Shown here piece after piece: positions 33,199 through 41,642 of a DNA stretch of 64,000 nt. The notes beneath the pieces were generated by a model. It did no database searches. It was given only the letters and a program-made list of their open reading frames with translations, and was not told where the DNA came from. The DNA lies in contig NZ_PVZV01000006.1 of the NCBI RefSeq assembly GCF_002995495.1, positions 558,001 through 622,000 on the forward strand, read 5' to 3'. This DNA is from Actinocorallia populi. Lineage in GTDB: Bacteria > Actinomycetota > Actinomycetes > Streptosporangiales > Streptosporangiaceae. The position numbers were made by a program, and so were the translations under genes. How positions within the stretch are numbered: position 1 is the stretch's first letter; each line of letters begins with the position of its first letter.

Positions 33199-33861
33199 TC
33201 ACCGGGCGGGGGTCACCAGGCCCGCGTCGTAGGCGAGGATGACGAGCTGGACGCGGTCGCGGGCGTCGAGCTTGGTGAGCAGCCGGTTGAGGTAGGTCTT
33301 GGCGGTGGCGACGCTGATGCACAGCCGGTCGGCGATCTCGGCGTTGGACAGGCCGCTGCCGACCAGGGTCAGCACCTCCTTTTCCCGGTCGGTGACGCCG
33401 CTGAGGGATTTCGCCGGGCGGGACGGCGCGGCCGAGGGGCGGTCGACGAACTCCTTGATGAGCCTGCGGGTGACACTCGGCGCGATCAGCGCGTCACCCG
33501 CGGCGACGGTGCGCACGGCGGCGAGGATGTCGTCCAGTGCCATGTCCTTGACGAGGAACCCGGACGCGCCCGCTTGCAGCGCCCCGTAGACGTACTCGTC
33601 ATCGTCGAAGGTCGTCAGGACGACGACATGGGTGGAGGCGGTGGCCGCGGTGATCAGACGGGTCGCCTCGATGCCGTCCATGCCGGGCATCCGGATGTCC
33701 ATCACCACGACGTCGGGAGCGAGTTCCCCGACCAGCCGGACCGCTTCCGCGCCGTCCGCCGCCTCGCCCACGACCTCCACGTCCGCGGCATCGGCGATGA
33801 CCATCTGCAAGGCCGCCCGGACCAGCGGCTGGTCATCGGCGAGTACGACACGAACGGTCAT
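33199..33861 (-). CDS. NarL/LuxR-type response regulator (pair 1)
   Basis: 220 residues: CheY-like receiver (VRVVLADDQPLVRAALQMVI; phospho-acceptor Asp in DVVVMDIRMPGMDGIE near residue 54; FLVKDMALDDI with conserved Lys) and a LuxR helix-turn-helix (about 150-212). It overlaps the kinase gene by 4 bp. Strongly similar over its full length to the second regulator at 42800, which also has its own adjacent kinase. Expected target: the divergent ABC transporter at 35452. Confidence 0.94.
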   Translation of the reverse strand: MTVRVVLADDQPLVRAALQMVIADAADVEVVGEAADGAEAVRLVGELAPDVVVMDIRMPGMDGIEATRLITAATASTHVVVLTTFDDDEYVYGALQAGASGFLVKDMALDDILAAVRTVAAGDALIAPSVTRRLIKEFVDRPSAAPSRPAKSLSGVTDREKEVLTLVGSGLSNAEIADRLCISVATAKTYLNRLLTKLDARDRVQLVILAYDAGLVTPAR

Positions 33862-35318
33862 CGGAATCCAACTTCCACATCAGCCTCGGCGCCCATGACT
33901 TCCGTCCCGGCGTCCGAGTTCTCCGCCTCGGCGTCTACCGCCCGCGTCCCGGTGCGTGCCGCTCCTGTCCGGGCAGGGGTCGCTCCCGTCTCAGCAGGGG
34001 TTGTTCCCGCCTCGGTAGGGGTCGTTTCTGTCCCGGTGGCGGCCGCCTCCGTCTTGACGGTGGTCGTTCCCGACCTGGCGCGGGGCTCTCCCGTTCCGGT
34101 GAGCGCCGCTTCGGGTGCCGGCAGCAGGGCCGTGACCGCGAAGCCGCCGTCGGGGCACGGACCGGCGGTGAAATCGCCGTGCAGCAGCGCGACGCGCTCC
34201 CGCATGCCGACCAGCCCGTATCCGGTGTCCGTACCGGTGCCGCCGCCCCTCCCCCGGTCCCGGATCTCGATGGCGAGTTCGTCTTCGCGGTAGTCGACGT
34301 TCACCCGGCAGGAATCGGCGCCCGAGTGCCGCACGGCATTGGCCACCGATTCCTGGATGATCCGGAAGGCCGCGAGGTCGACGTCCGAGGAGAGGACACG
34401 GCGTCTGCCCATCCAGCACACGTCCACACGCATTCCGGCGGCCGTGGTCGTCGCGGCGAGCCGCTCCACGTCCGCCAGCCCGGTGGGATTCAGCGGGGAC
34501 GGTATCGGTCCTTCGGCCGGGGCGGTGGAATGCCGGTCGGCCTGGCGCAGCGTGCCGAGCATCCGGCGCAGCCCGGTCAGCGTCTCACGCCCCGCCTTCT
34601 CGACCTCGATCATCGCCTCGCGCGCCCTGGCCGGCTGGGTCTCCACGACCCGGGCCGCGGCACCGGCCTGAAGGGCGATGACACCGATGCTGTGGGCGAC
34701 CGTGTCGTGCATCTCGCGGGCGATGCGCAGCCGTTCGGCGATGACGGCCTGGGCCGCGGCCCGGGCGTGCAGCTCCTCGGTGTGGGAGCGGGCCTGGGCC
34801 GTCGAGTTGCCGATGAGCCAGGCGATGACGACGGTCAGCGCCATGAACGGCTCGGCGGCCGTGCCGGAATCGTCCCCGCTGATCCCGCGGAGAGCGAGAT
34901 AGCCGGCGAGCACGCCGAGCGCTCCTGCGGCCGCGGTGAGCGAGCTCCGCCGGGGCAGCACGGTCGCGACGTAGCAGAGAGCGACGTCCACACCGAGCAA
35001 CTGCAGAGGCGGGATCTCGTCCTGGCGCCAGGCCGCCGTCGAGACGATCGTGCCGGCGACCACCAGCCCGTACGCGACCGCGGTCCTGCGGCGCAGCAGC
35101 GCGCAACCGGCCAGCACCAGGACGAAGGAAAGGGCGAGCAGCCCCTGGGCCGCCGGCGAGTCCAGACCGTCCCGGGGGTAGCTGAGCGAATAACCCTGCC
35201 GCCTCGGCATCACGACGAATTCGATGAGGGGCCACACCGCCATCGCGACCCACAGCAGCCCTGTCCACAGACCTGGTGGCAGGCGCTTGATCAGCGGCAG
35301 AGGCGGTGAAACAGACAT
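33858..35318 (-). CDS. DesK-type sensor histidine kinase with a repeat-rich tail (pair 1)
   Basis: 486 residues: five or six N-terminal membrane helices (about 12-165), HisKA_3 dimerisation domain with phospho-His in EMHDTVAHS near 204, and a HATPase domain ending near 400 (GYGLVGMRERVALLHGDFTA). The last about 85 residues are low-complexity Thr/Ala/Glu-rich, including 7-residue tandem repeats of the TPxExGA type encoded by a 21-bp DNA repeat. Other DesK-type kinases end soon after the HATPase domain, so this tail is extra. Operon with the response regulator; divergent from the ABC transporter, a common arrangement for antibiotic- or cell-envelope-sensing systems. Confidence 0.92.
   Translation of the reverse strand: MSVSPPLPLIKRLPPGLWTGLLWVAMAVWPLIEFVVMPRRQGYSLSYPRDGLDSPAAQGLLALSFVLVLAGCALLRRRTAVAYGLVVAGTIVSTAAWRQDEIPPLQLLGVDVALCYVATVLPRRSSLTAAAGALGVLAGYLALRGISGDDSGTAAEPFMALTVVIAWLIGNSTAQARSHTEELHARAAAQAVIAERLRIAREMHDTVAHSIGVIALQAGAAARVVETQPARAREAMIEVEKAGRETLTGLRRMLGTLRQADRHSTAPAEGPIPSPLNPTGLADVERLAATTTAAGMRVDVCWMGRRRVLSSDVDLAAFRIIQESVANAVRHSGADSCRVNVDYREDELAIEIRDRGRGGGTGTDTGYGLVGMRERVALLHGDFTAGPCPDGGFAVTALLPAPEAALTGTGEPRARSGTTTVKTEAAATGTETTPTEAGTTPAETGATPARTGAARTGTRAVDAEAENSDAGTEVMGAEADVEVGFR
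33958..34041. repeat. 21-bp tandem repeat encoding the kinase C-terminal tail
   Basis: Four imperfect 21-bp units in register with the kinase reading frame, giving 7-residue units such as TPAETGA and TPARTGA. Unit sequences on the plus strand resemble GTTGTTCCCGCCTCGGTAGG. The repeat is confined to the end of the kinase gene. Confidence 0.7.
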
Positions 35319-35451
35319 GCCGCGATGCTAACCCCCTGTGACGGACCCCGGCATCGACCTGTGGATGTAAACCCGGGGAGGACACCCTGCCTCGAGGATT
35401 GTCATCGACGGTTGGACGACGGACGGCAGGGTCCGGCGGCACCGTTGTCCC

Positions 35452-36360
35452 ATGATCGAAGTCAACGGGCTCACGAAACGGTACGGCGGCACGACGGCCG
35501 TCAAAGACCTGACCTTCACCGTGCGACCCGGCCGGGTGACGGGGTTCCTCGGGCCGAACGGCGCGGGCAAGAGCACCACGCTGCGGATGATCCTCGGCCT
35601 GCACGAGCCGTCCAGCGGGACGGTCACCGTCGGCGGCCGCCCCTTCCGCGACCGCTCCCGCGGCCTGCGTCATGTCGGCTCGCTCCTGGACGCGCACGAC
35701 GTGCACGGCGGGCGCACCGCGGCGGCGCATCTGGCCGCCCTGGCCGCCGGCAACCGCATTCCTCGGCACCGGGTGGCGGAGGTGCTGCAGGAGGCCGGTC
35801 TGGCGGAGGCCGCCCGGCGCCGCATCGGCGGCTTCTCCTTGGGAATGAAACAGCGGCTCGGCATCGCGTCCGCGCTGCTCGGCGATCCACCGGTGCTGAT
35901 CTTCGACGAACCGCTCAACGGGCTCGACCCCGAAGGGGTCAAGTGGGTGCGTGATCTCTTCCGGCGACTCGCCGCCGAGGGCCGCACCGTGTTCGTCTCC
36001 AGCCACCTGATGTCCGAGATGGAGCACACCGCCGACCAGCTGGTCGTCATCGGCCGCGGCGAGCTGATCGCGGCGGAGAGCCTCGCCGGGTTCTCCGCCC
36101 GCGGCACCCGGTCCGACGTCACCGTGGGGACCTCCGCCTCCTCCGTTCTGGAGGGCCTGCTGGCGGCGGAGGGCGCGACGGTACGCGTGGAGGGCGATCT
36201 CCTCGTCGTGACCGGCTTGACCTCGGTCCAGGTCGGTGAGATCGCCCAACGGCACCGTCTCCCGATCCATCACCTCAGCACCCGCTCCTCCTCGCTGGAG
36301 GAGGCGTTCATGGAACTGACCGCCGACAGCGTGCAATACCTCGCAGGAGAGTCCCGATGA
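35452..36360 (+). CDS. ABC transporter ATPase (DrrA-like)
   Basis: 302 residues with Walker A GPNGAGKST (about 37-45), Q-loop and signature FSLGMKQRLGIASALL, Walker B VLIFDEPLNGLD and H-loop VFVSSHLMSEME. It is the ATP-hydrolysing subunit of a drug- or peptide-export-type ABC system together with the permease at 36357. ATG 35452 is the usual start (MIEVNGLTKRYGG). Divergent from the kinase/regulator pair 1, its probable controller. The 133-bp shared region has CCCTGCC and GGCAGGG, 7-bp arms wide apart, a possible regulator site. Confidence 0.94.
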   Translation: MIEVNGLTKRYGGTTAVKDLTFTVRPGRVTGFLGPNGAGKSTTLRMILGLHEPSSGTVTVGGRPFRDRSRGLRHVGSLLDAHDVHGGRTAAAHLAALAAGNRIPRHRVAEVLQEAGLAEAARRRIGGFSLGMKQRLGIASALLGDPPVLIFDEPLNGLDPEGVKWVRDLFRRLAAEGRTVFVSSHLMSEMEHTADQLVVIGRGELIAAESLAGFSARGTRSDVTVGTSASSVLEGLLAAEGATVRVEGDLLVVTGLTSVQVGEIAQRHRLPIHHLSTRSSSLEEAFMELTADSVQYLAGESR

Positions 36361-37379
36361 CCACCACGAATGACACGAAGGCGACGCGCGCACCCGCCCG
36401 CGCGCTCGGCGGCACCGAGCCTCGAGCCCGCTTCCGTGACCTGGTCACAGCCGAGTGGATCAAGCTCCGGTCCCTGCGCTCGACCTGGATCGCCTATGCC
36501 GCCACGGCTCTGGCCGTCATCGCCCTCAACGTCGGCACCGCCTACGACACCTCCAGCCACTGGGCGGAGCAGAACCAGGAGGAGGCCGACTTCATCCGGA
36601 ACGGGATCCCGCTCCAGGACGCCTTCACCGTGAACGCCTCCATGATCATGATGCTCGCCCTCGGCGCCCTCGGAGCCGTCATGATCCTGGTCGAATACGG
36701 CACGGGCATGATCCGCACGACCTTCGCGGCGGTTCCGGCCCGCCGCTCGGTGCTGGCGGCCAAGGCGGTCGTTCTCACGATGACCGCCACCGCCTTCGGC
36801 GCCTTCGTCGCGTCCACCTCTTTCGTCCTGACCCAGGCGGTCCTCAACGGCAAGGGCGTCGGTGTCCCGATCAGCCATCCCGGCGCCCTGCGCCTCGTTC
36901 TGGCCTCCGCGCTCCTCGCCCCGGTGAGCGCACTCGTCGGCCTGGCGCTCGGCACCGTGCTCCGGCACACCGCCGCCACCATGACCGCCTCGGTGCTGCT
37001 CCTCTTCATGCTCCCCATCGCCCTCTCCGACGACCGCCACTGGCAGGCGACCCTCGGCCACGCCACGCCTTACCGCGCCTGGCTCAAGCTCGCGGAGACC
37101 GGCCACACCCCGTCCCCCTTCCCCTGGACGACCACCGGCGCCTGGACCGTCTACGCCCTCTGGGCGATCGCCGCTGCGGCACTCGCCATCACCAGCGTGC
37201 ACCGCCGCGACCAGTTATCCCGCCGGCACCATCCCCAAAGCCCAAGGCAGCTGCCCGGCCCCCGCATCCCAGGGAGGCCGGACAGCCGCTCCACACGCAG
37301 GACTGACCGCTTGGCCTCCTCTGAGAGGCCGCGCGTAGCTTCACGCGCGGGGACGGTCGCCGCGGCCTCCCGCAGCTGA
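36357..37379 (+). CDS. ABC transporter permease
   Basis: 340 residues; about six membrane helices between residues 40 and 285 (TWIAYAATALAVIALNVGTA, MIMMLALGALGAVMILVEYG), ABC-2 type. ATG overlaps the ATPase stop by 4 bp. The last 50 residues (QLSRRHHPQSPRQLPGPRIP ...) are Arg/Ser/Pro-rich and encoded by the first units of the 54-bp repeat array, so the original stop was probably lost or the frame extended into the repeat. Function: export pore of the pair 1 ABC system. Confidence 0.88.
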   Translation: MTTTNDTKATRAPARALGGTEPRARFRDLVTAEWIKLRSLRSTWIAYAATALAVIALNVGTAYDTSSHWAEQNQEEADFIRNGIPLQDAFTVNASMIMMLALGALGAVMILVEYGTGMIRTTFAAVPARRSVLAAKAVVLTMTATAFGAFVASTSFVLTQAVLNGKGVGVPISHPGALRLVLASALLAPVSALVGLALGTVLRHTAATMTASVLLLFMLPIALSDDRHWQATLGHATPYRAWLKLAETGHTPSPFPWTTTGAWTVYALWAIAAAALAITSVHRRDQLSRRHHPQSPRQLPGPRIPGRPDSRSTRRTDRLASSERPRVASRAGTVAAASRS

Positions 37380-37636
37380 AAAGGCAGTGCATCACTCATA
37401 CGTAGGGCTGGCCGCTTGTCCCCCCCGCTTGAGAGGTCCGCACATCACTCCACACGTGGGGTGATTGCCTGGCCTCTCACGGTTGAGGAGGGGGGCTGTG
37501 TCACCGCACGCGCGGAGGGTTGTCCGGCCTCCCACGGTGGAGGAGGTCGTGCGTCGCTTCACGCATGAGGACGGTTGCCTGGCCTTTCACGGAGGGGGGA
37601 GGTCGTGCGTCGCTTCGCGGTCGTAAGGGCGGTGGT
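37256..37636. repeat. Tandem array of about seven degenerate 51-56 bp units
   Basis: Units begin near 37256, 37312, 37363, 37417, 37470, 37525 and 37580. Each starts with a yGGCCTCyC-like block, has GAGG 14-20 bases later, a CTTCACGC-like block and a GGACGGTTGCC-like end. The CCTC/GAGG pair can form a hairpin in RNA. The first units encode the C-terminus of the ABC permease (stop at 37379) and the rest fill the gap of about 270 bp before the HAD gene. No flanking cas-like gene; units are too diverged and lack equal-sized unique spacers for CRISPR. Confidence 0.75.
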
Positions 37637-37650
37637 GACATTCTTGGTCG

Positions 37651-38313
37651 GTGCCCTCAACTGGTCTTGCGGGTGTCGTGTTCTTCGATGTCGACGGCAC
37701 GCTCGTCCCGGGGACGAGTTCGTCGGTCTTTCTGGCCGGATTCCTTGGGCATCGGGATGAGCTGGCCAAGGCCGAGGAGGCCTATGCCTCCGGGGATCTG
37801 GACAATCGGCAGGTCTCCGAACTGGATGCGGCGGGTTGGGCGGGGGTTTCCGAAGATCGGATCTCCGGCTGGCTCGACGGGCTTCCCCTGGTCTCGGGCA
37901 TCGCGGAGACCGTGACCTGGTGCCGGCAGAATGGGTTGGCGCCGGTACTGGCGACCCTCGCCTGGTCGCCGGTCGGTAGTCACCTGGCCGATCGCTTCGG
38001 CTTCCACGCGTGCAGCGGGCCTCGGCTGGAGACCGCCGGCGGACGGTTCACGGGACGGGTCGCCCGTCACTTCGACGAGTACGACAAACGCGACTTCGCC
38101 CTTGCCCAGGTACGAAAGATGGGGCTGGCCCGCCGCTCCTGCGGGGCCGTCGGAGACAGCCGCTCCGACCTGCCGCTGTTCGCATCCGTCGGGTTGAGCG
38201 TGGCGTTCAACGCCTCGGCAGGGGCGCGCGAGGCGGCGAGCGTCGCCGTGGACGGCGATGATCTGCGGAGCGTGCTCCCCTTCCTGGCGCGTCTTGTCCC
38301 GACCGCTCGCTGA
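37651..38313 (+). CDS. HAD-IB family hydrolase
   Basis: 220 residues of the haloacid dehalogenase superfamily, phosphoserine phosphatase-like IB group: motif I FFDVDGTLVPGTSS (Asp nucleophile and general-base Asp), motif III region, motif IV GAVGDSRSDLPLF. Expected phosphatase on a small phosphorylated metabolite. Start GTG 37651 is close to motif I, leaving only eight residues before the fold; an upstream start cannot be excluded but the upstream sequence is repeat DNA. No operon partner. Confidence 0.87.
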   Translation: MPSTGLAGVVFFDVDGTLVPGTSSSVFLAGFLGHRDELAKAEEAYASGDLDNRQVSELDAAGWAGVSEDRISGWLDGLPLVSGIAETVTWCRQNGLAPVLATLAWSPVGSHLADRFGFHACSGPRLETAGGRFTGRVARHFDEYDKRDFALAQVRKMGLARRSCGAVGDSRSDLPLFASVGLSVAFNASAGAREAASVAVDGDDLRSVLPFLARLVPTAR

Positions 38314-38415
38314 CGGCCGTGACAGGGGACACCGCTTCAGCTGCGTGGTTACCGCTTCTCTGATGTGAAAGATCATGATTGGGGAGTCGGTGGTGGAGAA
38401 GGAAGGACTCGGATC

Positions 38416-39081
38416 ATGGTTCTCGCACGGTTCAAAGATCTTGTCGTGGACGCGGTCGATCCCGCTGCGCTGGGTGTCTTCCTGGCGGGGGCGGTGGGTC
38501 TGGACCGGGTCGCCCTTGATGACGGGGACGGCAAGCTGACCGGGCCCACTCCGCAGCACACGATCTGGATCAACCGGGTGCCCGAGCCGAAGACCGTCAA
38601 GCATCGCGTGCATCTGGACCTCTATGCGCGTTCGATCGCCGATCTGGAGGCGCTCGGGGCCCGGAAGGTCGAGGAGTTTCCTGAGTGGACGGTCATGCAG
38701 GATGTCGAGGGAGGCGAGTTCTGCGCGTTCCTGCGTGACGACCTGCCCCGCGACCGGATCCACGGCCTCGTGGTCGACTGCGCGGACCGGCGCGCGCAGG
38801 CCGCCTGGTGGGCGTCCGTCTACGATGCCGACGTCGCGCATCACCAGGGCTGGTCGACGGTGGAGAACATCCCCGGCATGCCGGTCGGCGCCTTCGACTT
38901 CGTCCAGGTCCCCGAGCCGAAGACCGTCAAGAACCGTGTCCACTGGGATGTGCACGCCGATGTCGCCGACCTGGCCGCGGCCGGTGCCCGCGTGCTGCGC
39001 GAGCGCGATGCGGAGATCTCCTGGACGGTCATGGCCGACCCGGAGGGCAACGAGTTCTGCGTCTTCGACCCCGAGACGTGA
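38416..39081 (+). CDS. Tandem VOC (glyoxalase-like) protein
   Basis: 221 residues with two vicinal-oxygen-chelate modules of about 110 residues each: both end in a WTVMxDxEGxEFC(A/V)F signature (near residues 88-105 and 200-217), and both carry the PEPKTVKxRVHxD(L/V) block. Actinobacterial proteins of this group are annotated glyoxalase-like or bleomycin resistance-like; they may bind a small ligand or metal. Cytoplasmic. ATG 38416 chosen over an upstream GTG because it starts at the conserved first strand VLARFKDLVVDAVDP. Confidence 0.87.
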   Translation: MVLARFKDLVVDAVDPAALGVFLAGAVGLDRVALDDGDGKLTGPTPQHTIWINRVPEPKTVKHRVHLDLYARSIADLEALGARKVEEFPEWTVMQDVEGGEFCAFLRDDLPRDRIHGLVVDCADRRAQAAWWASVYDADVAHHQGWSTVENIPGMPVGAFDFVQVPEPKTVKNRVHWDVHADVADLAAAGARVLRERDAEISWTVMADPEGNEFCVFDPET

Positions 39082-39168
39082 GGGGCGCTCCTCATCGAGG
39101 TGAGGTGGGGCTCCGGGCCGGTTCCACGTTCGTGGCCGCACCCGGTGTCCGTCCGCTGCTCGGTCCGT

Positions 39169-39732
39169 TCAGTCGTGCTGGGGCCGGTAGTGCAGGGCGG
39201 TGATGCCGCAGTCGAACGGGCGGGCTTCGACGAGGTGCAGCGGCTGCTTGGCGCCCAGGTCGGGGAAGACGGGCATGCCCTTGCCGATCGCCGCGGGGTT
39301 GACGAGCAGGTGCAGCTCGTCCAGCAGCCCCGCGGCGATCAGGTTGCGCACGAGGGTGGCGCCCCCGTAGGTGATGAGGTCGCCTCCCGGCTGGTCCTTC
39401 AGCCGGGTGATCGCCTCGGTCAGGTCGCCGCCGGCCACGACGGCGTTCTTCCACGGGGAGTGGGACAGGGAGTTGGAGACGACGGTCTTGGGGGTGTCGT
39501 TCATCCAGTCGATGGAGGCCTGGTCCTCGCCCTCGGGCCCGGCCTCCCAGGCGGGGATGAAGCCCTCGGCGAGCCTGCGGCCCAGCACGATGTGGTCCAC
39601 CGACTCCATCAACGCCTCCACGTAGGCGCTGAGGTCATCGCTCCAGGAGAACGTCAGCCAGTCCATCTCGCCGTTCGGGCCCGCCATGTAGCCGTCGACG
39701 GTGACCTGGACCTGGAGCTTGAGCTTACGCAT
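39169..39732 (-). CDS. Dihydrofolate reductase family (RibD C-terminal-like) protein
   Basis: 187 residues with the RibD_C/DHFR-like fold: VQVTVDGYMAGPNGEMDWLT, VDHIVLGRRLAEGFIPAWEA, and GGDLITYGGATLVRNLIAAG. These stand-alone proteins are probable NADPH-binding reductases of unknown substrate. No signal. AAGGAG lies 11 bases before ATG 39732. Its upstream region holds an 11-bp-spaced GTTTAC pair and then the 101-bp repeat array. Confidence 0.87.
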   Translation of the reverse strand: MRKLKLQVQVTVDGYMAGPNGEMDWLTFSWSDDLSAYVEALMESVDHIVLGRRLAEGFIPAWEAGPEGEDQASIDWMNDTPKTVVSNSLSHSPWKNAVVAGGDLTEAITRLKDQPGGDLITYGGATLVRNLIAAGLLDELHLLVNPAAIGKGMPVFPDLGAKQPLHLVEARPFDCGITALHYRPQHD

Positions 39733-39823
39733 GGGATGTTCTCCTTCAAGATGGGCTGAGGCACTGAGATCGGCCGGTCGCCCGGCCCGCCGCTCTCTTC
39801 GTGCCCTCAGCTTGGCGGAACCC

Positions 39824-39840
39824 GTTTACGACTTGTTTAC
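39824..39840. promoter_or_regulatory. GTTTAC direct repeats with 11-bp period
   Basis: GTTTAC at 39824-39829 and 39835-39840, period 11 bp (one helical turn), about 92-108 bp upstream of the DHFR-like start, in an AT-richer patch. This spacing is typical of OmpR- and SARP-type regulator sites; the binder is unknown. Confidence 0.35.
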
Positions 39841-39900
39841 GGCTTCCCTCCGGGCCTGAACATACAGGTCCCGCCGGCTCGAGCCGCCCGTCCACCGCAG

Positions 39901-40321
39901 CTCACCGTCGGTACGCCAAAGCGGTTTCCCAGTCCCGTCGTCGGTGTGCCGGGGCTGGTCGTCTGGACTCCCCAACGGTGGGCCGGGGTCGTCTGCCGCG
40001 GCTCACCGTCGGTACGCCAAAGCGGTTTCCCAGTCCCGTCGTCGGTGTGCCGGGGCTGGTCGTCTGGACTCCCCAACGGTGGGCCGGGGTCGTCTGCCGC
40101 GGCTCACCGTCGGTACGCCAAAGCGGTTTCCCAGTCCCGTCGTCGGTGTGCCGGGGCTGGTCGTCTGGACTCCCCAACGGTGGGCCGGGGTCGTCTGCCG
40201 CGGCTCACCGTCGGTACGCCAAAGCGGTTTCCCAGACCGGTCGTCGGTGTGCCGGGATTGATCGTTCGGGCTCTCAAACGGTGGGTCGGGGCTGTCTGCT
40301 GGGGCTCACCGTCGGTATGCC
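39901..40321. repeat. 101-bp direct tandem repeat array
   Basis: Copies start at 39901, 40002, 40103, 40204 and 40305. Copies 1-3 are identical over all 101 bp; copy 4 is diverged (about 14 changes) and copy 5 is truncated after about 14 bp. Each unit starts CTCACCGTCGGTACGCC and contains CACCGT near its start and ACGGTG near position 75, an inverted pair able to form a long hairpin. The period is not a multiple of three, so it does not encode repeated protein. The partial copy supplies the stop codon of the GT87 gene at 40306. With the flanking DNA it fills 39733-40305; no other gene there can be supported. Confidence 0.92.
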
Positions 40322-41472
40322 CGGGGGGGGGGTCCCGGGCTAGCCGCCGGTGTGAGGGGCGGGGCCGCCGGGGTGCGGGTGCGCAGGCGGACGGCCATGA
40401 GGAGGAGGAAGGCCAGCCCTGCCAGCAGGTAGGAGTTGGCGATGACCGTCAGCAGGCCGTGGAGCCCGTACTCGTCCGGCCCGCCGTCGCGCGGGGTCCA
40501 CCACGGCGGGGCCAGGAGGAACAGGAGGAATCCGCCCAGGGCCAGGGCGCGGTCGCCGTTGCGGACGAGGACGACGAGGGCCGGTACGGCCCATACCCAG
40601 TGGTGGCTCCAGGAGATCGGGGAGATGAGGAGGCCGGTCACACCGGTCACCGCAGCCGCGGCCGTCCAGTCGCCGCGGCGCGCCCAGGCGACGGCCGTCG
40701 CCAGGCCGAGGGCGCCGAGCAGGAGGGGGACGGCCTGGTACCAGGCGCCGACGTGGTCGACCCCGCCGAGGATCCGTGCCGCGGCACCGTAGGGGGACTG
40801 GTTGCTGATGTAGGGAACGCCGACCCGCGAGGTGTCGTAGAAGGTGTGCAGCCAGTACAGCCGCGAGGCGTCCGGGTTGACGAGGTGGGCGGCGGCCGTG
40901 CACAGGACGAAGGCGCCCGCGGCCGTCATCGCCGCTCTGACGCGTCCGGCCGCCAGGAGCAGGACGACGAAGACCGCCGGAGTGATCTTGATCGCCGCGG
41001 CGATGCCGATCCCGATGCCGGCCCGGCGGCCCTCGGACACGCGCTGGACGTCGGCCAGCACCAGGGCCAGCAGGAACAGGTTGACCTGGCCGAGGAACAG
41101 CGTGTGCCACACCGGTTCGAGCAGCAGCCCCAGTGCCGCCGCCGCGGCGACCGCCTTGCCGGTCGGGCGGCGTCCGGCCAGCCTCAGCGCCGAAGCGCAC
41201 GCCCAGGCGAACGCCGCGACCGACGCCAGTTGCCACACCATGCGGGCCGCCGTCAGCGGCAGCGCGGCCATGGGGGCGAACAGCACGGCCATGAAGGGCG
41301 TGTTGGTGAACCAGAGCCCGGAGTGCCGCTCGCCGTAGAGCTGCGTCCCGTCCGTCACGGCCTGGCCGCCCAGCCAGTAGATGTAGTGGTCCAGGGATCG
41401 GTACGCGGCGGCGAACACCACGACTCCCACGATCTCGATGGCCAGGAGCCAGTAAAGGCCACGACGTTTCAC
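40306..41472 (-). CDS. GT87-type polyprenol-mannose-dependent mannosyltransferase-like membrane protein
   Basis: 388 residues, about ten membrane helices. The first periplasmic loop has ...YRSLDHYIYWLGGQAVTDGT and later KITPAVFVVLLL, TFYDTSRVGVPYISNQSPYG and SPISWSHHWVW: layout of the PimE/GT87 DUF2029 family, alpha-1,2-mannosyltransferases that use polyprenyl-phosphate-mannose, with the early Asp as predicted catalytic residue. GTG 41472 (VKRRGLYWLL) is preferred over upstream in-frame ATG because the upstream 30 residues are not membrane-like. Near the 3' end a run of ten G (40323-40332 on plus strand) lies in the coding sequence, and the stop lies within the 101-bp repeat. Confidence 0.8.
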   Translation of the reverse strand: MKRRGLYWLLAIEIVGVVVFAAAYRSLDHYIYWLGGQAVTDGTQLYGERHSGLWFTNTPFMAVLFAPMAALPLTAARMVWQLASVAAFAWACASALRLAGRRPTGKAVAAAAALGLLLEPVWHTLFLGQVNLFLLALVLADVQRVSEGRRAGIGIGIAAAIKITPAVFVVLLLAAGRVRAAMTAAGAFVLCTAAAHLVNPDASRLYWLHTFYDTSRVGVPYISNQSPYGAAARILGGVDHVGAWYQAVPLLLGALGLATAVAWARRGDWTAAAAVTGVTGLLISPISWSHHWVWAVPALVVLVRNGDRALALGGFLLFLLAPPWWTPRDGGPDEYGLHGLLTVIANSYLLAGLAFLLLMAVRLRTRTPAAPPLTPAASPGPPPRAYRR

Positions 41473-41642
41473 GGCACCGCTTCCGTCACTCGAAGAATCC
41501 GGCAGAACGGTCAGAACAGTGCCGTGGCGGCTCCCTGCCGGGCATCGGGCCACGGGTGGCAATCGGCGCGGCGGACGGTGACCCGTGGGCTTACGCCCGC
41601 AGGCCGATGCCTCCGGGGGGACCCGTCGCTACGATCGGTCAC

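Noticed and set aside
37256-40321. CRISPR array.
   Set aside because: Neither repeat set has short fixed repeats separated by unique equal spacers, and there are no cas genes.
39801-40343. Small open frames through the 101-bp array on both strands.
   Set aside because: The period of 101 shifts frame each copy, the peptides repeat the same DNA in different frames, and there is no ribosome site or domain.
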